Positions 5,577 through 8,209 of a stretch of 8,209 nt of DNA are shown in pieces (the first letter of the stretch is position 1; each line of letters begins with the position of its first letter). The DNA is from DASVXQ01 sp046727955. GTDB lineage: Bacteria > Actinomycetota > CALGFH01. The stretch spans positions 1 to 8,209 of the forward strand of contig JBKPDO010000225.1 in assembly GCA_046727955.1 (NCBI GenBank). Reading direction: 5' to 3'. The notes under the pieces are model-generated. The model searched no databases and was not told where the DNA came from. It saw only the letters and a program-made list of their open reading frames with translations. Both the position numbers and the translations under genes were made by a program.

Positions 5577-6323
5577 CTAGGATCGTACCTCATTTCCCGG
5601 TTCGCGCTCGCCGCGGCGAGCGAGCAGGCGCTCGGCGACGAGCAGGTCATCGGGGAAGGTGACCTTGAGGTTCCCGGGATCGCCGGGCACCACCACGACC
5701 TCCAGCTCGGTGTAGCGCTCGACGCAGGCAGCGGTGTCCGTTCCGGTGAAGCCCTCGCGGCGGGCCGCCTCGTGGGCCTGGAGCAGCGGGGCCGCGCGGA
5801 TCGCCTGCGGCGTCTGGATGGTCACCAGCCGCTCGCCCGCGCCGGGCGCGAGCCTTCCGGCCGGGTCGACCCCGAGGACATTCTCGGCCGGGACTCCGGG
5901 GACGGCGGCGCCGCGCCGCAGCGCCGCGGCGAGCACGCGCTCGGTCATGGCGAGCGAGGCCAGGGGACGGGCGGCGTCGTGGATCAGCACCGCGGTGACC
6001 CGGCCGGCGCGGATGTCGCCGGCCAGGTGCGCCAGCGCCCGGTACTCGGACTCGTGCCGGCTGGGCCCACCGGGCACCAGCTCGACCGGGACACCGGGCA
6101 GCTCGCGCTCCAGCAACTCGGCGGCCAGCTCCAGTTCCTCGGCGCGGGCGGCCAGCACCAGCCTGTCCACGCCCGGCACCCGCCAGAGCAGCTCCAGCGA
6201 CCACGCCACGATCGGCCGTCCGGCCAGCGGCAGGTAGGCCTTGCTGTGGTGGTGCCCGATCCGGGTGCCGCTGCCGGCGGCCAGCACGATGCCGGCGTGC
6301 CCGGCCCCCGCCTTCCGCTCCAT
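5577..6323 (-). CDS. IspD/TarI-family cytidylyltransferase, atypical substrate pocket
   Basis: A 248-residue cytosolic nucleotidyltransferase, slightly longer than most IspD proteins. The CTP-binding loop is AGIVLAAGSGTRIG (10-23), with Arg21 and Lys28 (SKAYLPLAG) in the positions of the catalytic Arg/Lys of IspD. GGPSRHES (85-92), IHDAARPL (114-121), TPQ (171-173), TD (195-196) and GDPGNLKVTFPDDLLVAERLL (214-234) follow in order. IspD makes CDP-methylerythritol for isoprenoid synthesis; TarI makes CDP-ribitol. Both families usually show an Asp-Thr pair and an Arg three residues before the Leu preceding TPQ. Here these read Glu147-Asn148 and Gly163, so the alcohol substrate may differ. No ispF is adjacent. 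It is the first gene of an operon with the GT2 and flippase-like genes. The start is ATG 6323 with only a weak upstream binding site. The name ispD is withheld. Confidence 0.8.
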   Translation of the reverse strand: MERKAGAGHAGIVLAAGSGTRIGHHHSKAYLPLAGRPIVAWSLELLWRVPGVDRLVLAARAEELELAAELLERELPGVPVELVPGGPSRHESEYRALAHLAGDIRAGRVTAVLIHDAARPLASLAMTERVLAAALRRGAAVPGVPAENVLGVDPAGRLAPGAGERLVTIQTPQAIRAAPLLQAHEAARREGFTGTDTAACVERYTELEVVVVPGDPGNLKVTFPDDLLVAERLLARRGEREPGNEVRS

Positions 6324-6345
6324 GCCGCCATGCTACTGCCCGCCT

Positions 6346-6387
6346 GGCGCCACCCCGCCGAGTGCCCGGCCCGGCGCCACCCCGCCG
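6346..6387. repeat. 15-bp direct repeat upstream of the cytidylyltransferase
   Basis: GGCGCCACCCCGCCG occurs perfectly at 6346-6360 and 6373-6387, a 27-bp period, within the 99-bp gap (6324-6422) between the DsbA-like stop and the cytidylyltransferase start. It contains the palindrome GGCGCC. This gap is the only place for a separate promoter of the three-gene operon. I see no good -10/-35 pair; CATAGCTTACGG on the minus strand (around 6394-6405) is the only AT-richer stretch. It may be a regulator site or just local duplication. Confidence 0.4.
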
Positions 6388-6422
6388 CGTCACCGTAAGC
6401 TATGGCGCGAAGTTCACGGGAA

Positions 6423-7124
6423 TCAGCGAATCGCGGCCAGCAGGCCGGCGGGTGTGGTGGCGCTCGGGGTGGGCCGGCCGTTGACGAAGATGGCCGGGAC
6501 GGCGTCGACGCCGCGCTGGGAGGCCTGGTCGGTGACTCTGGCGACCCAGGGCTCGTAGGTGCCGGTCCTGACGCAGCTCGCAAAGGCGGGACCGGTGACG
6601 CCGACCTGCCGGCCGAGGCGGATCAGCCGGTCGACCGTGAGCGCGCCCGAGTTCTCCGGCGCCTGCTCGGCGTAGAGCGCGTCGTGGTACGGCCAGAACC
6701 TGCCGGCGTCGCCGGCGCAGGTCGCCGCGTTCGCGGCCAGCACGGACTCGCGGCCGATGACGGCGTCTTGATGGAAGACGAAGCGGATCCTGCCCTGGTC
6801 CGCGAGCTGGCGGATAGTGGGGCCGACCTCGCGCTGGAAGCGGGCGCAGGCCGGGCACTGGAAGTCGCCGTACTCCTCGACGAGCACCGGCGCTGAGGGC
6901 CTGCCGAGGACCTCGCCCTGGTTCGGGCCGAGGGCATGGGCCGGAGGGACGAGCGGTCCGCTGCGCGCCAGTTTGCCGCGCGCGGTGACGGCGGCGATCC
7001 CGAGGACCACCAGCGCCGCGACCACGAGCCAGATCGACCCGCGCGTGCGGCGGCCGAGCCGCGCGGCCTCCTCGACGCCGTGTTCCTCGGCGCCGTGTTC
7101 CTCGGCGCCGTGGTCGCCGGTCAC
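6423..7124 (-). CDS. Membrane-anchored DsbA-like thioredoxin-fold protein (CPAC)
   Basis: A 233-residue protein. A short cytoplasmic N-terminus carries a His/Glu repeat (HGAEEHGAEEHGVEEA, 5-20). One membrane segment follows (about 31-47, IWLVVAALVVLGIAAVT), then an extracytoplasmic thioredoxin domain of the DsbA/Thioredoxin_4 type. The active site is Cys90-Pro-Ala-Cys93 in YGDFQCPACARF, and the cis-proline loop is DAVPAIFVNG (Pro210). Additional cysteines lie at 136 and 184 and might form a structural disulfide. It should oxidise, reduce or isomerise thiols of exported proteins. The GTG start at 7124 overlaps the ctaG stop as GTGA, so the two are translationally coupled. This makes a role in oxidase or copper-site maturation attractive. 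The frame continues upstream to 7529 only as a ctaG shadow. A general disulfide oxidoreductase role is equally possible. Confidence 0.85.
   Translation of the reverse strand: MTGDHGAEEHGAEEHGVEEAARLGRRTRGSIWLVVAALVVLGIAAVTARGKLARSGPLVPPAHALGPNQGEVLGRPSAPVLVEEYGDFQCPACARFQREVGPTIRQLADQGRIRFVFHQDAVIGRESVLAANAATCAGDAGRFWPYHDALYAEQAPENSGALTVDRLIRLGRQVGVTGPAFASCVRTGTYEPWVARVTDQASQRGVDAVPAIFVNGRPTPSATTPAGLLAAIR
7080..7109 (-). repeat. In-frame 15-bp tandem repeat encoding His-Gly-Ala-Glu-Glu
   Basis: Two perfect copies of a 15-bp unit (7080-7094 and 7095-7109; plus-strand GTGTTCCTCGGCGCC), flanked by degenerate copies, encode the HGAEE repeats at the N-terminus of the DsbA-like protein. The unit length is five codons, so copy-number change would keep the frame. 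Confidence 0.7.
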
Positions 7125-8098
7125 GAGCTCCGCCCCGGCAGGCCCTCTGTCCCTTCCGGACGGCCGTCCCCTCCGGCCTGCGCCTGGGTGGCGCGGGTGC
7201 GGGCGGCGCGCTCTCGGGCGATGCGGCGGTCCTCGCGAGCGGCCACCTTCTCCTCGTAGCTGGCCCAGGCCATCAGGATCGCGATCACCGAGACCAGCGA
7301 GATGAGGTCGCCAGCGCCCCACATGATGGCGCCGCCTGCCTGCTGGTCGGCCAGCGGGGTGGGCCCCCATGGACGCACGAAGCTGGCCAGCGACGGGGCG
7401 AGCAGCGTGCGGCTGTTCATGATCGCCACGCCAAGGAAGGCGTGGAACGGGACCATCATGAACACGTACAGCACCCGCGCCAGGTGATGGAGCCGCCAGC
7501 GGGTCGGGTCGACCCCCACGACCGGCCACCAGAACAGCAGCCCGATCGCGATGAAGTGGAGGTGCACCAGGTCGTGCACGAAGCGGTTGCGCAGGGTCAG
7601 GTCGAACAGCGGCGAGAAGTACAGCGCGTACAGCGTGACGGTGAACAGCACCCAGGCGATCAGCGGGTGGCCGATGAGCTTGACCGGCCGGCTGTGGACC
7701 ACCTTGACGACGCGCTTGCGCGAGCGCCCGGAGACCGTCATGAGCAGCATCGTGATCGGGGCGCCCATCGCCAGCAGCGGCGCCGCCACCATCGTCAACG
7801 CCAGGTGCTGGACGACGTGGACGGAGAACAGCGCGGTGTCGTAGGCCTCGACCGGTGACTGGAGGGCGATCGCGATGGCCGCGAGCCCGCCCAGGAAGCA
7901 GCCGGTGCGCTGCGCCGGCCAGCGCTGCCCGCGCTCGCGGATGCGGTGGAGGCCCTCCAGGTAGAGCACGGCGAGCGCCAGCAGCGGCAACGCCACCAGA
8001 GGATCGAAGGACCAGTCGAGGAACAGCCGGCCGATGGTCGGCTGCGGCACGATCTGGCCCGGGGCGGGCCCGGCGAGCGGAAGCATGACAGCGATCAT
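7121..8098 (-). CDS. ctaG: Caa3-type cytochrome c oxidase assembly factor CtaG
   Basis: A 325-residue polytopic membrane protein with about seven hydrophobic segments (roughly 33-50, 67-81, 95-120, 143-161, 179-197, 207-226 and 258-279). It matches the Caa3_CtaG family: LQSPVEAYDTALFSVHVVQHLALTMVAAPLLAMGAP (79-114) holds the conserved His94/His98 pair. Further family-like histidines occur in NRFVHDLVHLHF (171-182), RLHHLAR (202-208) and PFHAFLG (217-223), and DQQAGGAIMWGAGDL lies at 251-265. These CtaG proteins help assemble the copper centres of caa3-type oxidases in Bacillus. They are not homologous to the Cox11 protein also called CtaG. The C-terminal tail (281-325) is charged, cytoplasmic and probably helical. 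The ATG at 8098 has only GGGCGGA upstream; ATG 8086 is an alternative. Its stop overlaps the DsbA-like start. Confidence 0.88.
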   Translation of the reverse strand: MIAVMLPLAGPAPGQIVPQPTIGRLFLDWSFDPLVALPLLALAVLYLEGLHRIRERGQRWPAQRTGCFLGGLAAIAIALQSPVEAYDTALFSVHVVQHLALTMVAAPLLAMGAPITMLLMTVSGRSRKRVVKVVHSRPVKLIGHPLIAWVLFTVTLYALYFSPLFDLTLRNRFVHDLVHLHFIAIGLLFWWPVVGVDPTRWRLHHLARVLYVFMMVPFHAFLGVAIMNSRTLLAPSLASFVRPWGPTPLADQQAGGAIMWGAGDLISLVSVIAILMAWASYEEKVAAREDRRIARERAARTRATQAQAGGDGRPEGTEGLPGRSS

Positions 8099-8139
8099 GG
8101 TATCCGCCCAGCTCGAAAAAGCCGGGCCCCTGGCGCGGC

Positions 8140-8209
8140 GTGGGGCGGCGCGGGCGTGGGGCGGCGCGGGCGTGGGGCGGCGCGGGCGTGGGGCGGCGCG
8201 GGCGTGGGG
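8140..8209. repeat. Tandem array of a 16-bp G-rich unit, cut by the window end
   Basis: GTGGGGCGGCGCGGGC is repeated perfectly four times (8140-8155, 8156-8171, 8172-8187, 8188-8203), with six bases of a fifth copy at the window end. A near-match, GGCGCGGC (8132-8139), precedes it. The array lies 41 bp upstream of ctaG. The plus strand has regularly spaced GGGG and GGG runs that could form G-quadruplexes. The unit is not a multiple of three and no ORF runs through it meaningfully, so it is treated as a non-coding minisatellite. Confidence 0.85.

Noticed and set aside
5734..6398. Plus-strand ORFs across the cytidylyltransferase
   Set aside because: Ser/Ala/Arg-rich antisense frames with no domains. 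The minus strand carries ordered IspD-family motifs.
8132..8209. CRISPR array or repeat protein for the 16-bp array
   Set aside because: Units are directly abutting with no spacers, and 16 bp does not preserve a reading frame.
1..8209. tRNA, rRNA, transposase, integrase or defence genes
   Set aside because: No cloverleaf, rRNA-like segment, recombinase motif or nuclease/toxin motif was found on either strand.

Overview
This is an 8.2 kb window of very GC-rich, gene-dense DNA with strong third-position GC bias and several GTG starts. It looks like a high-GC actinobacterium or a close relative. I infer this from base composition and gene content (Caa3-type CtaG, membrane-anchored DsbA-like protein, GT2 plus LPG-synthase-type membrane protein); I cannot name a genus.

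Layout from left to right. Positions 1-158 are non-coding and hold a very strong G8/C8 hairpin and a tandem 15-bp repeat containing small dyads. An FGGY-family sugar kinase, most like gluconokinase, lies on the minus strand (159-1598). A 209-bp divergent intergenic region (1599-1807) carries repeated CACTGG elements. It also carries a 32-codon plus-strand ORF with an ideal ribosome binding site whose stop codon abuts the binding site of the next gene. Two plus-strand genes follow: a membrane-anchored, secreted beta-propeller-like protein of unknown function (1808-2947), and a class I SAM methyltransferase (3058-3702), separated by a 10-bp perfect inverted repeat.

The methyltransferase converges on, and overlaps by 12 bp, a compact minus-strand operon. 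In transcription order this is an IspD/TarI-like cytidylyltransferase (6323-5577), a polyprenyl-phosphate-sugar-synthase-like GT2 glycosyltransferase with two C-terminal membrane segments (5543-4638), and an LPG-synthase/UPF0104-type polytopic membrane protein (4620-3691). Farther upstream on the same strand, ctaG (8098-7121) and a DsbA-like thioredoxin-fold gene (7124-6423) overlap by 4 bp as GTGA. The window ends in a tandem array of a G-rich 16-bp unit.

Two themes stand out. CtaG and the membrane thioredoxin fit heme-copper oxidase maturation outside the membrane. The cytidylyltransferase, GT2 and flippase-like protein look like a pathway that activates a building block, loads it on a lipid carrier and perhaps moves it across the membrane, with the neighbouring methyltransferase a possible modifier. 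The most interesting point is that the IspD-like protein keeps the nucleotide-handling residues but appears to lack the Thr and Arg that bind the methylerythritol phosphate substrate in IspD. Its real substrate may therefore differ. All homology statements come from reading motifs by eye; no search was run.
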